Shown: positions 17,508-26,897 of the stretch, piece after piece | Numbering within the stretch: position 1 is the first letter of the stretch | Layout: each line of letters opens with the position of its first letter | NCBI RefSeq assembly: GCF_900115045.1 | Contig: NZ_FOVC01000001.1 | Coordinates: 372,001 to 436,000 of the forward strand | Origin: Izhakiella capsodis | GTDB lineage: Bacteria; Pseudomonadota; Gammaproteobacteria; Enterobacterales; Enterobacteriaceae | Length of the DNA: 64,000 nucleotides | Direction: 5' to 3' | Program-made: the position numbers and the translations under genes | The notes under the pieces: generated by a model | The model's input: the letters and a program-made list of their open reading frames with translations, nothing else | What the model was told of the DNA's origin: nothing | The model's database searches: none

Positions 17508-17717
17508 ATGAACGAAGATCGTATCAGCGGACACTGGAAGCAGTTCAAAGGAAAAGTGAAGGAAAAATGGGGTCAGCTCACCGACGATGATCTCAGGATG
17601 ATAGAAGGTAAACGTGACCAGCTGGTCGGACGTATACAGGAACGTTATGGCTACGGCAAAGACCAGGCGGAGAAGGAACTTAAAGACTGGGAAAATTCAA
17701 ACCGCTTCAAATGGTAA
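17508..17717 (+). CDS. yjbJ: CsbD-family stress protein (YjbJ-like)
   Basis: A small, charged, hydrophilic protein of 69 residues of the CsbD type, abundant in stationary phase and under osmotic stress; its molecular role is unknown. Family motifs ISGHWKQFKGKVKEKWGQL and LVGRIQERYGYGKDQAEKEL are plain. The ATG at 17508 has GGAG seven bases before it; the longer frame from 17439 is not needed. A sequence like a sigma-S -10 (CTATAGTT, 17430-17437) lies upstream, a weak match. Confidence 0.94.
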   Translation: MNEDRISGHWKQFKGKVKEKWGQLTDDDLRMIEGKRDQLVGRIQERYGYGKDQAEKELKDWENSNRFKW

Positions 17718-17772
17718 TGCGCCCAGGCCCTGGCGCGGGTTATCTCGCCAGGGCAATTAGACTGATTAACAT

Positions 17773-19848
17773 TCAGGGGCGACGAAACAGGGTGATGCTG
17801 CCCCCCGGCAGCGCATAATCTATCTCCCGCGACACGACCTGTCCGTGCTGCGCTGTATCGGCGGTAGACAGCTCCAGTATCCAGCCATCTTCCCCAAATT
17901 GTGGTATACGAAAATCAACGCTGGCCTGATAAGGATTTAGCAGCATCAGTATTTCCTGCCAGAGCTCTTCCCCGACACTGTCATCGGCGCGTCCGATGTA
18001 CACGCCGAGTGTCGTCCCCTCTTCCCATTGCTCGGGCAGCTGGAAGCCACCGCCAGCGTTGAACCATTTAATTTCCATACCATCGCGCCAGTTATCGCGG
18101 CGTAGTAAGGGTTGTTGTGCGCGCAGGCGAATAATATGTTGAGTGAACGCGCGTAGCGCCTCAGCGCCATCCGACAGATTTTCCCACTGAATCCATGAGA
18201 GTGCGTTATCCTGACAGTAACCATTATTATTGCCTCGCTGTGAACGTCCGGTTTCATCACCGGCCAGCAGCATCGGTGTGCCGTGAGAAAAAAACAGCGT
18301 GGTAAGAAAATTCCGCTTTTGCCGTTCGCGCACCGAGTTTATCTCGTTATCGTCAGTCGGTCCCTCCCAGCCGTAGTTGGCGGAACGGTTGTCGTTGTGA
18401 CCGTCGTTATTATCCTCACCATTGTCCTCGTTATGCTTGTCGTTGTAAGACACCAGGTCGTTGAGTGTGAATCCGTCATGTGCAGTAATAAAGTTGACGC
18501 TTGCCCAGGGGCGTCTGCCGCGCAGATCGTAAATATCCCCTGAGCCGAGAAGCCGGGCAGCGAAATCACGGGAGACGTTATCGCCTTTCCAGTATTCTCT
18601 GACGGTATCGCGGTATTTATCGTTCCACTCCGCCCAACCCGGCGGGAAGCCACCGACCTGATAGCCTCCAGGTCCGATATCCCACGGTTCGCCTATGAGT
18701 TTAAGCTGGGCAAGCGTCGGGTCCTGAGTGATGGCATCAAAAAAACCGCCGCGCTGATCAAATCCCTCCGGCTCGCGACCCAGGATAGTACCGAGATCGA
18801 AACGAAAGCCGTCAATCTCCATGGTATCGGCCCAGTAGCGCAGTGAGTCGGTCACCAGCTGTAACACGCGAGGGTGTGAGGTATTCACGGTATTACCGGT
18901 GCCGGTATCGTTAATGTAGTAGCGCGGCTGGTCAGGTAGCGTGCGATAATAAGAAAAATTGTCAATGCCTCTGAAAGAGAGGGTGGGGCCAAGCTCGTTG
19001 CCCTCTGCCGTATGGTTATAGACCACATCAAGAATCACCTCGATACCGGCATCGTGGAACGCACGGACCATATCACGAACGCCTGTCAGCCCGCGAGGGC
19101 CATAGTAGCGCGAGGCTGGCGCAAAAAAACCCAGCGTGTTGTAACCCCAGTAGTTGACCCGCCCTCGATCAAGCAGATGCTGATCGTCGGGAAACCAGTG
19201 AACAGGCAGTAACTCCACCGACGTCACGCCAAGACTTTTTATGTATTCAACGGAGGCGTTGTGGCCCATGCCGTCATAGGTGCCGCGTAATTCAGCGGGT
19301 AGCGCAGGATTACACTGGGTAAAGCCTTTTACGTGGGCCTCGTAAATCACGGTATGGGGCCAGGGGATGGCCGGTCGGCTGGCGTCACGGGTGATAGATT
19401 CATGTGAATCGATAACCCGGCATTTTGCGGTAAAAGGGGCGCTGTCCCGGCTGTCGAAGGTTAAGTCGCGATCATCGTGCAGCAAATCATAGGCGAAATG
19501 GGCCTCGTTCCAGTCAATATTCCCCACCAGTTCGCGGGCGTAAGGATCGATAAGTAGCTTGTTAGGATTGAAACGGTGACCGGCTTGCGGTTCGAATGGG
19601 CCGTAAACACGGAACCCATACAGCGCGCCGGCCTGCAGTCCTGGCACATAACCATGCCAGATTTCATGGGTATATTCCGGTAGTTCCAGTCTGTCTATTT
19701 CCGTTTTTCCGTCCGGCGCGTACAGACAAAGCTCTACGCGCTCTGCGTAGGCGGAAAAAAGAGCAAAATTGACACCTTCACCATCGTAATTAGCGCCCAG
19801 AGGATAGCTGCTCCCGGCCAGAATACGGTACGTTTTGCGTTCTGACAT
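17773..19848 (-). CDS. glgX: Glycogen debranching enzyme GlgX/TreX
   Basis: A GH13 isoamylase-type enzyme that removes alpha-1,6 branches from glycogen, giving linear maltodextrins. In this operon those feed TreY and TreZ. An N-terminal carbohydrate-binding module (about residues 10-110) precedes the barrel with DVVYNHTAEGN, the nucleophile in DGFRFDLGT, the acid/base Glu in LIGEPWDIG, and FITAHDGFTLNDL. The product is about 691 residues. The ATG at 19848 with GGAGAG is chosen over a TTG at 19860. It is the last gene of treZ-treY-glgX, which sits here away from any other glg gene in the window. A TreX role is inferred from the neighbours. Confidence 0.94.
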   Translation of the reverse strand: MSERKTYRILAGSSYPLGANYDGEGVNFALFSAYAERVELCLYAPDGKTEIDRLELPEYTHEIWHGYVPGLQAGALYGFRVYGPFEPQAGHRFNPNKLLIDPYARELVGNIDWNEAHFAYDLLHDDRDLTFDSRDSAPFTAKCRVIDSHESITRDASRPAIPWPHTVIYEAHVKGFTQCNPALPAELRGTYDGMGHNASVEYIKSLGVTSVELLPVHWFPDDQHLLDRGRVNYWGYNTLGFFAPASRYYGPRGLTGVRDMVRAFHDAGIEVILDVVYNHTAEGNELGPTLSFRGIDNFSYYRTLPDQPRYYINDTGTGNTVNTSHPRVLQLVTDSLRYWADTMEIDGFRFDLGTILGREPEGFDQRGGFFDAITQDPTLAQLKLIGEPWDIGPGGYQVGGFPPGWAEWNDKYRDTVREYWKGDNVSRDFAARLLGSGDIYDLRGRRPWASVNFITAHDGFTLNDLVSYNDKHNEDNGEDNNDGHNDNRSANYGWEGPTDDNEINSVRERQKRNFLTTLFFSHGTPMLLAGDETGRSQRGNNNGYCQDNALSWIQWENLSDGAEALRAFTQHIIRLRAQQPLLRRDNWRDGMEIKWFNAGGGFQLPEQWEEGTTLGVYIGRADDSVGEELWQEILMLLNPYQASVDFRIPQFGEDGWILELSTADTAQHGQVVSREIDYALPGGSITLFRRP

Positions 19849-19902
19849 ACATCTCTCCAATCAGATAAAGGGAATTTGCAGGTAAGGCCATAACCTCTCT
19901 TT

Positions 19903-22437
19903 TCAGGCGCTCAGAAGTAAAAAGGGAAGCGGGCCGGAAATGCTGGCGATCTCTATTCTGTTGCTGAGTATCCCCTCCTCGCTGTGAAGCAGGCTGGAGT
20001 AGCGTTTCCCGGCCAGCTGTTCGGGTAACATCACCTGCGTACCGGACCAGCAGGCCGAACCGGGCAAATCACAGGTGTCGCGCAGGTCATGGAAAATAAG
20101 CCGTGGCAGAATGACAATCAGCACGCTCCGGTCATGCTGGCGGGCGAAGGCAATAACCTTGTGGGAATGTTCGCCGTTGACGGTGAGTGGCAAAAAATCG
20201 CCGTCTCTGAACAGCTGCTGATGCTGCTGACGAAAATGCAGCAGGGTGCGGATAACGTACTGTTTAATGCTGCCGTCAAGCCAGCTGCTCTCTGCAGCGA
20301 TAGTCAACTGGCTCACCGTATCGGTGCGCAGGATCAACGCGGCAAAATCAGGTTCGCGGCGGTTATCGGGATCGACCAGGCTAAAATCCCAGACTTCACT
20401 CCCCTGGTAAATGTCCGCAGTGCCCGGCGCCGTCAGTTTAAGGAGCGTCTGACTCAGGCTGTTAACCAACCCGGCGCGAATAAAAGGCTGTAACAAATCG
20501 ATAAACTCCATCCGCCATGCGTGCGCCGCCGGAGAAAACAGATAGCGGGCATACTCCAGCACGGCGTGCTCATAATCTTCATGGTTATCATCCCAGTGAG
20601 TGCGCAACTTCGCTTCGCGAAGCGCTTTTTCGACATAGGGAATAAAGCGTGCCTCCAGCGCGGCCAGACCCTGAGCGTCATCTGCGCGCAGCGCAGGCGG
20701 CCATACGCCCACCAGTGCCTGGCAAATCATCCACTCAATGCCTGGCTCTGGTGCCGGGCCGTCAGCCAGCATTTTAACCTGCTGTCGATGAACCTCACGC
20801 CAGCGGTTCATCAGCATTGCCCAACGTTCGGGCGCTTCGGCCAGGGTATACAGCCGGGCGCGGGCATCCTCACCGCGTTTGGTGTCATGAGTTGACGTGG
20901 CGCACAAACCCTCAGGTTGCAGGTTAACGCGTGTCTGCATCTGGGCGTAAAAACGGGGAAGGGAGAACGTAGTGATGAGTGGATCGGCACCCACCTCATT
21001 GAGTGCCAGCGCCATATGCTGACGGTAAAACAGCGTATCCTCCACCGATTTAGCCATCAGCGGGCCTGTCAGCTGTTGGAAGCGGGTACAAAATCTCAGT
21101 GCCGTTTCTCGCCCTTCTGGTTGCGGGCCACCGATGAGGATCTCGCTCAGGATACGCAACGCGCGGCGATCGGCGGGTGGGATCCGCGCAGACGCGGTCT
21201 GAATGACCTGCTTTAATAGCGACCGGTCAGGGGCTGGCACACCCTGCTGATTGGCATAGGTACGATAAACGGGGAAAGCCAGCAGCAGCTCCCGTAACGC
21301 TGTTTCAAGCTGCCCGGGGGCAACCATTTCCGGCTCCGTCGCGGCATAGTCTACCGCCAGCGCCAGCAAGGTAGCGAATTCGCCGGCAAAATTAACCTCG
21401 ACCATCTGCCGCTTTGCTGCGCGCAGTGAGGCGGCCATATCTTCAGGTCCGGACAGCGTGTTGTTCCAGAGCTGGCGCAGTGCTTCGATGTTATTAGCGT
21501 CTATCAGCGCGTCGGGTATCGCGCTGATAAACTCGTAACCGGTCGTGCCAGCAACCGGCCAGTCCACTGGCAAGTGTTCGGCGGCAGCAAGAATTTTTTC
21601 GACGATGATATAGCACTGGAGACCGACGGCCTGGCGCAGCTGGATCAGGTAGCCTTTGGGGTCGGAAAGACCATCGATGTGGTCGATTCTGAGCCCGTCA
21701 ACCGCGCCGCAATGAACCAGCTCAAGAATCAATGCGTGGGTGGCCTCAAAAACCGTTTTATCTTCAACGCGTATGCCGACCAGACCGGTAATTTCAAAAA
21801 AACGCCGGTAGGAGAGCGTATGTCGGGCATCACGCCAGCTCATCAGTCGCCAGGGTTGCTGCTGATGAATCCGGGCAATTAGCTGCGGGTCGGTGGTGGG
21901 TAAAAGCAGATCCTTACGCCTTTTCCAGCTGGCAGGCGTCAGCGGATAGTACTGATCAAAATAACGCAGTGCAGGATGACCGGACTGTGGGTCAGCGTCA
22001 ATATGCAGCTCGCCTCTCTTCAGCACCGTGTCAAAGCTGTCACCCAACACCGGCAGTGTCAGCGGGCGTGACCAGTCGATATCGAAATAGTGTGCATAGC
22101 GGCTGGCGCGACCGTGTTCAATCAGATCTCGCCACCAGGCATTTTCCAGCGAGGCGGCCATGTGATTTGGCACGATATCGAGTATCAGCTGCAAACCGGC
22201 TTCATGTAGTGCGCTGACCAGACGATCAAAACCCTCACGACCGCCCAGTACAGGATCAATCTGACAACAGTCGGTGACGTCATAGCCATGAGTGGAGCCG
22301 CTAGTGGCAGTGAAGAGCGGTGACGCATACAGATGGCTGATGCCAAGTTTTTTCAGGTAGGGCACCAGGCCAACGGCGCGATCAAAGGTCATGCCGTTAC
22401 GAAATTGAAGGCGATAGGTCGCCACGGGTAACGTCAT
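19903..22437 (-). CDS. treY: Maltooligosyl trehalose synthase
   Basis: Isomerises the reducing-end alpha-1,4 bond of a maltodextrin to the alpha,alpha-1,1 bond, giving maltooligosyl trehalose. The 844 residues are a normal length for the family. GH13 motifs with the TreY flavour are visible: ISHLYASPLF, DIVPNHMA, GLRIDHIDGL, CYIIVEKILAAAEHLP and the marker ATSTHDTKRGEDARARL. Its ATG overlaps the treZ stop by four bases (ATGA), so translation is coupled; glgX follows 54 bp after its stop. Confidence 0.96.
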   Translation of the reverse strand: MTLPVATYRLQFRNGMTFDRAVGLVPYLKKLGISHLYASPLFTATSGSTHGYDVTDCCQIDPVLGGREGFDRLVSALHEAGLQLILDIVPNHMAASLENAWWRDLIEHGRASRYAHYFDIDWSRPLTLPVLGDSFDTVLKRGELHIDADPQSGHPALRYFDQYYPLTPASWKRRKDLLLPTTDPQLIARIHQQQPWRLMSWRDARHTLSYRRFFEITGLVGIRVEDKTVFEATHALILELVHCGAVDGLRIDHIDGLSDPKGYLIQLRQAVGLQCYIIVEKILAAAEHLPVDWPVAGTTGYEFISAIPDALIDANNIEALRQLWNNTLSGPEDMAASLRAAKRQMVEVNFAGEFATLLALAVDYAATEPEMVAPGQLETALRELLLAFPVYRTYANQQGVPAPDRSLLKQVIQTASARIPPADRRALRILSEILIGGPQPEGRETALRFCTRFQQLTGPLMAKSVEDTLFYRQHMALALNEVGADPLITTFSLPRFYAQMQTRVNLQPEGLCATSTHDTKRGEDARARLYTLAEAPERWAMLMNRWREVHRQQVKMLADGPAPEPGIEWMICQALVGVWPPALRADDAQGLAALEARFIPYVEKALREAKLRTHWDDNHEDYEHAVLEYARYLFSPAAHAWRMEFIDLLQPFIRAGLVNSLSQTLLKLTAPGTADIYQGSEVWDFSLVDPDNRREPDFAALILRTDTVSQLTIAAESSWLDGSIKQYVIRTLLHFRQQHQQLFRDGDFLPLTVNGEHSHKVIAFARQHDRSVLIVILPRLIFHDLRDTCDLPGSACWSGTQVMLPEQLAGKRYSSLLHSEEGILSNRIEIASISGPLPFLLLSA

Positions 22438-24221
22438 TGGTTTTCTCCACTGTCAAGGCGAACGAGTATGGCATTGCGGGGCAGTTCTTCTGTTGAAGGC
22501 GGCCAGGAATAGAGTGTCCGCCCCGGCAGAATGGGTCGCGGATGGCTTTTATCATCCAAATTAATCGCCATGGATAGCGAACCGTTCGGCAGATGCCAGG
22601 CAACGACGATCAGCCTTCCCGAAAGATCGACTACGCGTCCGGTATTTCCCTGAGGCTGACGCAAGAGTGGAACGATGTACTGTTGCCGCAGTGCCAGCAG
22701 CGTTTTAACCAGTGTCAGCCAGCGTTTGCCGTCGGATGTTTCAAGTTTATGCCAGTCCAGTTTTGAACGTTCAAACGTATCCATCGCGTTCGGGTCCGGA
22801 ACCTCCGCGTCCTGATGGCCGGCATGATCGGCAAACTCACGGGCGCGACCCTCACGTACTGCGCGCGCCAGATCGCCGTGAAAATCCGTAAAAAACAGAA
22901 ACGGATTGGTCTCGCCATACTCTTCCCCCATAAACAAGAGTGGAATATGCGGGGAGAGAAGCAGTGTGGCCAGTAACACCGTAACGCTGTCGGCACCGGC
23001 CAGCGGCAGTAGCCTTTCACCCAACGCCCGGTTACCGGTCTGATCGTGGTTCTGTAAAAAGTCGATAAACGCCACCGTCGGCTGGGCGCCACTTTTGACA
23101 CCACGTGGCTGGCCGGACTGCGGCGCCACTTCGCCCTGAAAGGCAAACCCCTCTGCCAGTAGCCGGGCGAATAGCTTTGCCGGTGCGGTGGCAAAGTCTG
23201 CATAGTAGGCATGCGTCTCCCCGGTCGCCAGAACGTGAGCGGCATTGTGAAAATCATCGTTCCATTCGGCGGTAAAAAGCAGCGGTTTGCCCTGATTGTC
23301 ATAAGGGTGAAGTGCGGTGATGTTGCGCGAGTCTTCGCTGGTCAGATGAACGGGCCGGTCAGTGATTTCCTGTCGGATGCGCTCAGCTATCTCGACTAAT
23401 ATGTGCTGTCCGGCGCTGTCTTCAATCTGATCGATTGCGTCGAAGCGCAGACCGTCCAGCCGGTAGGCTTGCAACCAGTACAGCGGTGCCTCAATAATAA
23501 ACTGACGCGGTGCCTTAGCCGCATAGTCAATGCCGGCCCCCCATGGCGTCATACGCTGTTTATCAAAAAAACCGGAGGCCAGCTGCGGCAGAGAGTTGCC
23601 CTCGGGGCCAAAGTGATTAAGAACAATATCCAGCAGGACCGATATCCCCAGCCCGTGAGCCGTATCGACAAAAGCGCGGAAATCATCCGGCGTTCCGTAG
23701 GCTGAATGCGGCGCATACATCAGCACGCCGTCATAGCCCCAGCCGCGTGTTCCGCCAAACTGCGACAGCGGCATCACCTCAACCACGGTAAAACCCAGAT
23801 CGGCAAGATAAGCGAGCTTCTGTGTCGCTGCGTGAAACGTGCCTTCAGGAGTAAAAGTACCCATATGCAATTCGTAAATGACGCTCTCCTCCCAGCTACG
23901 GCCTCGCCATTGGCGATTTTTCCACGGATAGCGCCAGGGGTTACAGAGCAGAGACGGGCCGTTGACGTCGGATTTTTGCGCGCGCGACGCCGGGTCAGGC
24001 AGTTGCGTACCATCAGCAAGTACAACGCTGTATTCGGCACCCTCGGTGACGCCAGACAGCCGCAGCTCAAACCAGCCATCGCCAACGTGGCTCATGTTTT
24101 TGTCAACACCGTTAAGACGGATCGCGAGACGTTGCTGATCCGGTGCCCAGAGGCGAAAGCGAGTTTCTTCCCCCGGCATAATTTCCGCTCCCCAACTGCC
24201 GGTAAATGACCCTGGTTTCAT
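22434..24221 (-). CDS. treZ: Malto-oligosyltrehalose trehalohydrolase
   Basis: Cuts free trehalose from the end made by TreY. The 595 residues start at ATG 24221, where AAGGAAAAACAG precedes the codon; the frame opens further upstream but the extra 19 residues are not conserved. An N-terminal beta-sandwich (RFRLWAPDQQRLAIRL) leads into a GH13 barrel with DIVLNHFGPEGN, LDGLRFDAIDQI (nucleophile Asp), LTSEDSRN (acid/base Glu) and FLQNHDQTGNRALGERL. It is the first gene of treZ-treY-glgX, so the operon promoter should lie in the 416 bp upstream of it. Confidence 0.96.
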   Translation of the reverse strand: MKPGSFTGSWGAEIMPGEETRFRLWAPDQQRLAIRLNGVDKNMSHVGDGWFELRLSGVTEGAEYSVVLADGTQLPDPASRAQKSDVNGPSLLCNPWRYPWKNRQWRGRSWEESVIYELHMGTFTPEGTFHAATQKLAYLADLGFTVVEVMPLSQFGGTRGWGYDGVLMYAPHSAYGTPDDFRAFVDTAHGLGISVLLDIVLNHFGPEGNSLPQLASGFFDKQRMTPWGAGIDYAAKAPRQFIIEAPLYWLQAYRLDGLRFDAIDQIEDSAGQHILVEIAERIRQEITDRPVHLTSEDSRNITALHPYDNQGKPLLFTAEWNDDFHNAAHVLATGETHAYYADFATAPAKLFARLLAEGFAFQGEVAPQSGQPRGVKSGAQPTVAFIDFLQNHDQTGNRALGERLLPLAGADSVTVLLATLLLSPHIPLLFMGEEYGETNPFLFFTDFHGDLARAVREGRAREFADHAGHQDAEVPDPNAMDTFERSKLDWHKLETSDGKRWLTLVKTLLALRQQYIVPLLRQPQGNTGRVVDLSGRLIVVAWHLPNGSLSMAINLDDKSHPRPILPGRTLYSWPPSTEELPRNAILVRLDSGENQ

Positions 24222-24637
24222 CTGTTTTTCCTTGTTCGATTGATGGGCACTCTGAAAACAAACCTGTTTTTTCAGCACCTGGCCCCTGATAACCGCGGGG
24301 AGAAACGATTCAAAACGTCAACATAAGGTCGTGCAGCCTGACTGTATGTCGGTGTCTTGTTTATTCGGGCGGCGCTGGCAGCGATAACCTTTAACCGTGG
24401 GTGGGTTAACAGATCAATCATAGACCATTGCAGCAGTGATGCTGGCTTAGAGGTAGGTGTGCGCCGGAGCGGCCAGGTTAATCGATCTTTAGCTACGCAG
24501 GGGCTGAGGTTGCACGCACGGTTGAAGATAAGATCATCAATTTTGGCGAGAACTTATTTAACGCAATGCATGAATAGTAAGAGTAAAAGAGCGTGGATAT
24601 TCCGGTAATAACCGGTATTGTCGTATCATTTTACTTA
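24222..24637. promoter_or_regulatory. Region holding the treZ-treY-glgX promoter
   Basis: No gene seen. It separates treZ from the 3' end of the DUF1275 gene, both on the minus strand. I could not point to a convincing -35/-10 pair. Confidence 0.35.
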
Positions 24638-25411
24638 TCACTCACTTTGCTGACTGGTTATCCCCCTCGGTCTGACGGTGCTTTTCCGTGGTCTGCGTGT
24701 GGTGCTAAGCGCAAGCATGATGGCGCCTGAGGCCACCAGTATCAGAAAAATGCCAACACCCAGCATGGCGGCAAAGCCTGCCAGCCGGTAGAGCAGCAGT
24801 CCGGCAATGCCTCCGCCAATAAAAGAGAACAGCGTGGTCAAATGGGTCGACAGAACCTTATATTGCGCACGCTGGACACTGTTTGCGTCACGCGACAGCC
24901 ATCCAGCCACCATAGAACCCAGCGCAATGCCGGCATCGGTAACAGTGCCGGTAATATGCGTAGAACGGACTCTGCCGTTTGACAGCTGGGTTGACGTGGC
25001 ATTGTGAATACCCATTAAAAAGGCGAGGAATATAATAGATTCACGATTATTTTCCGATGAATGAAATAGCAGTTCAATGCCTGACAATAAGGAGAGTGCG
25101 ATACCCTCTGCCAATAGCATCAGGCAATATATGGTGCGTAGATTTTTTTTAGAACCTGCGGCAACCGCCAACCGGGCACTAAATGCTCCGGCGATAAAGG
25201 CAATGAGGATTAGACTGAAAAAAAATAAATCTTCGAAGTCCGATCGCGAAACTTCACTTGAAATCTGTGAGGTGTTACCGCTCATATGGGATGGAAAAAA
25301 ACCAAAGGCGCTAAGCGCCATCGCATTGAGGGTGCCGGCGCTGGTGGCCAGTACCAGCGCCAACCAGCGATCTTCATTATGAGAGCGTACGCGTTTGCGT
25401 TTGATCAGCAC
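24638..25411 (-). CDS. DUF1275 (YoaK-like) inner-membrane protein
   Basis: A membrane protein of about 257 residues with six predicted hydrophobic segments. The DUF1275 signature is visible: TLNAMALSAFGFFPSHMSGNTSQ near the start, FLMGIHNATSTQL, and RSTHITGTVTDAGIALG in the second half. The two THMSGN/THITGT-like repeats suggest an internal duplication. Its function is unknown in the family. The GTG at 25411 is chosen because CTGGAG lies six bases before it; the frame opens at another GTG, 25435. Confidence 0.88.
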   Translation of the reverse strand: MLIKRKRVRSHNEDRWLALVLATSAGTLNAMALSAFGFFPSHMSGNTSQISSEVSRSDFEDLFFFSLILIAFIAGAFSARLAVAAGSKKNLRTIYCLMLLAEGIALSLLSGIELLFHSSENNRESIIFLAFLMGIHNATSTQLSNGRVRSTHITGTVTDAGIALGSMVAGWLSRDANSVQRAQYKVLSTHLTTLFSFIGGGIAGLLLYRLAGFAAMLGVGIFLILVASGAIMLALSTTRRPRKSTVRPRGITSQQSE

Positions 25412-26114
25412 AGGCTTCTCCAGCAGAATTAGCACTTGGCAACATTCAAATAAAAGATTTCAAGTAATGATTATCTCACATCAGATAATAGTTCAGGTTT
25501 ACTGAATCATAAAGGTCATAAACCGGCAGTTTATTCAATAAATTAAATTCCTCTTATATAATCGCCTTCCATAAGTTATTTGTATGAACGTTTCTTAAAG
25601 TTATATCTCTGCGTTTAAATTATTAAAAAAACCCTATAAGAAATATCTCATTCCCTAGGGTTTCAGGACGCGATTTTTATTGCAATCCGATGAAATGACT
25701 GCGACGCAGACGTTATTAATTACCATAATACAATGGTCAGATATGCCTGAAATCGCACTGTGTATAACTATTTTATTGGAGCTTACAGGCAACGCACCTG
25801 GAAATTTCCAGTCCAGCACCTATACTGACAAGCTGTATTAGCCAGTCTGAATAATCATCAATACGTTGCTGCTGCTTTTGGATAGGGTGCTACCCAATGT
25901 GTTGGTAAGGGATGTAAATTTTAAATGGTTATCTTCAATATTCTATTCGTTTTCAGGACGCCGGGCTGGCAGTCCAGTTTTCATCTCTTATGGCGTTCAA
26001 TATCATCTTTTCAGGCGTGCGGGTGATCCGGTTAATTCGTTGCTTCGCAAAGCAGGACTTTCCAGCAAAATGCTGTGCTGAACGTACTTTCACCTACCTG
26101 ACCCGGAGAAGAGC
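25412..26114. promoter_or_regulatory. Upstream region of otsBA, with a sigma-S-like -10
   Basis: About 700 bp with no credible gene, AT-rich from 25440 to 25760. CCTATACTGA at 25819-25828 resembles the sigma-S extended -10; otsBA is sigma-S dependent in E. coli. If used, the leader would be near 280 nt. An AAACCCT / AGGGTTT inverted repeat (about 25629-25663) could be a weak terminator or part of the control region. A 71-codon frame at 25866-26081 looks like chance. Confidence 0.45.
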
Positions 26115-26897
26115 GTGAATCACCCCGCTGTTATTGCGCCAGTCGTTACCCTGGATAACCACGCCTTTTTTTTTGACGTTGATGGTACGCTGGCAGCCAT
26201 TCAGTCGCGGCCTGACGAGGTTTTTATTCCCTCGTCGGTAATAACCTGCTTGCAGAAACTCTCTGTTGGCTGTGGCAACGCACTGGCGCTGGTTTCCGGG
26301 CGCCCGCTAAGCGAGCTGGATGCGCTTACTGCACCGTTAAGGCTACCACTTGCCGGCGTGCATGGTGCTGAACGCCGCGATGTCGCCGGAAAAGTGCATT
26401 GCATCAGCCTGCCCGACGAGGTGAGTAAGTCGGTGCTACAGCAACTGCGTCAGGTGCTGGCAACCCTGCCTGGTACCCTGCTTGAAAGCAAGGGGATGGC
26501 GTTTGCGCTGCATTTTCGTAATGCGCCGGAGTATGCCGATGAGGTGCAAGACCTGGCGGAAAAAATGGTCATGCAGTTCCCACAACTGGTACTACAACCG
26601 GGAAAATGCGTCGTTGAGCTAAAACCCAAAGGCGTCGATAAAGGTCTGGCGCTGCACCAGTTTATGCAGGAAGCGCTATTTTCAGGGCGCATTCCGGTAT
26701 TCGTCGGCGATGATGTGACCGACGAAACCGGCTTCGGCGTCGTCAATGCATTAGGAGGTGTGGCAATAAAAGTTGGCCAAGGTCAGACGCAAGCATCGTT
26801 CCGTATGGACAACGTGGAGGAGGTTCACCGCTGGCTAGAAAAACTGACATCACAATTACATCAGGATACAACGTTTATCGGTAAGGAGTTGAGGTGA
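26115..26897 (+). CDS. otsB: Trehalose-6-phosphate phosphatase
   Basis: Removes the phosphate from trehalose 6-phosphate, ending the osmotic-stress trehalose pathway. A HAD-fold protein of 260 residues with the nucleophile and helper Asp21/Asp23 in FFFDVDGTLAAI, LVSGRP (motif II), VELKPKGVDKG with the motif III Lys, and FVGDDVTDETGF (motif IV). It starts at GTG 26115 after CCGGAGAAGAGC. Its stop overlaps the otsA start (TGATG), an operon with coupled translation. Confidence 0.96.
   Translation: MNHPAVIAPVVTLDNHAFFFDVDGTLAAIQSRPDEVFIPSSVITCLQKLSVGCGNALALVSGRPLSELDALTAPLRLPLAGVHGAERRDVAGKVHCISLPDEVSKSVLQQLRQVLATLPGTLLESKGMAFALHFRNAPEYADEVQDLAEKMVMQFPQLVLQPGKCVVELKPKGVDKGLALHQFMQEALFSGRIPVFVGDDVTDETGFGVVNALGGVAIKVGQGQTQASFRMDNVEEVHRWLEKLTSQLHQDTTFIGKELR

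Noticed and set aside
25866..26081. 71-codon frame before otsB
   Set aside because: Composition looks non-coding and it overlaps the likely otsBA leader.
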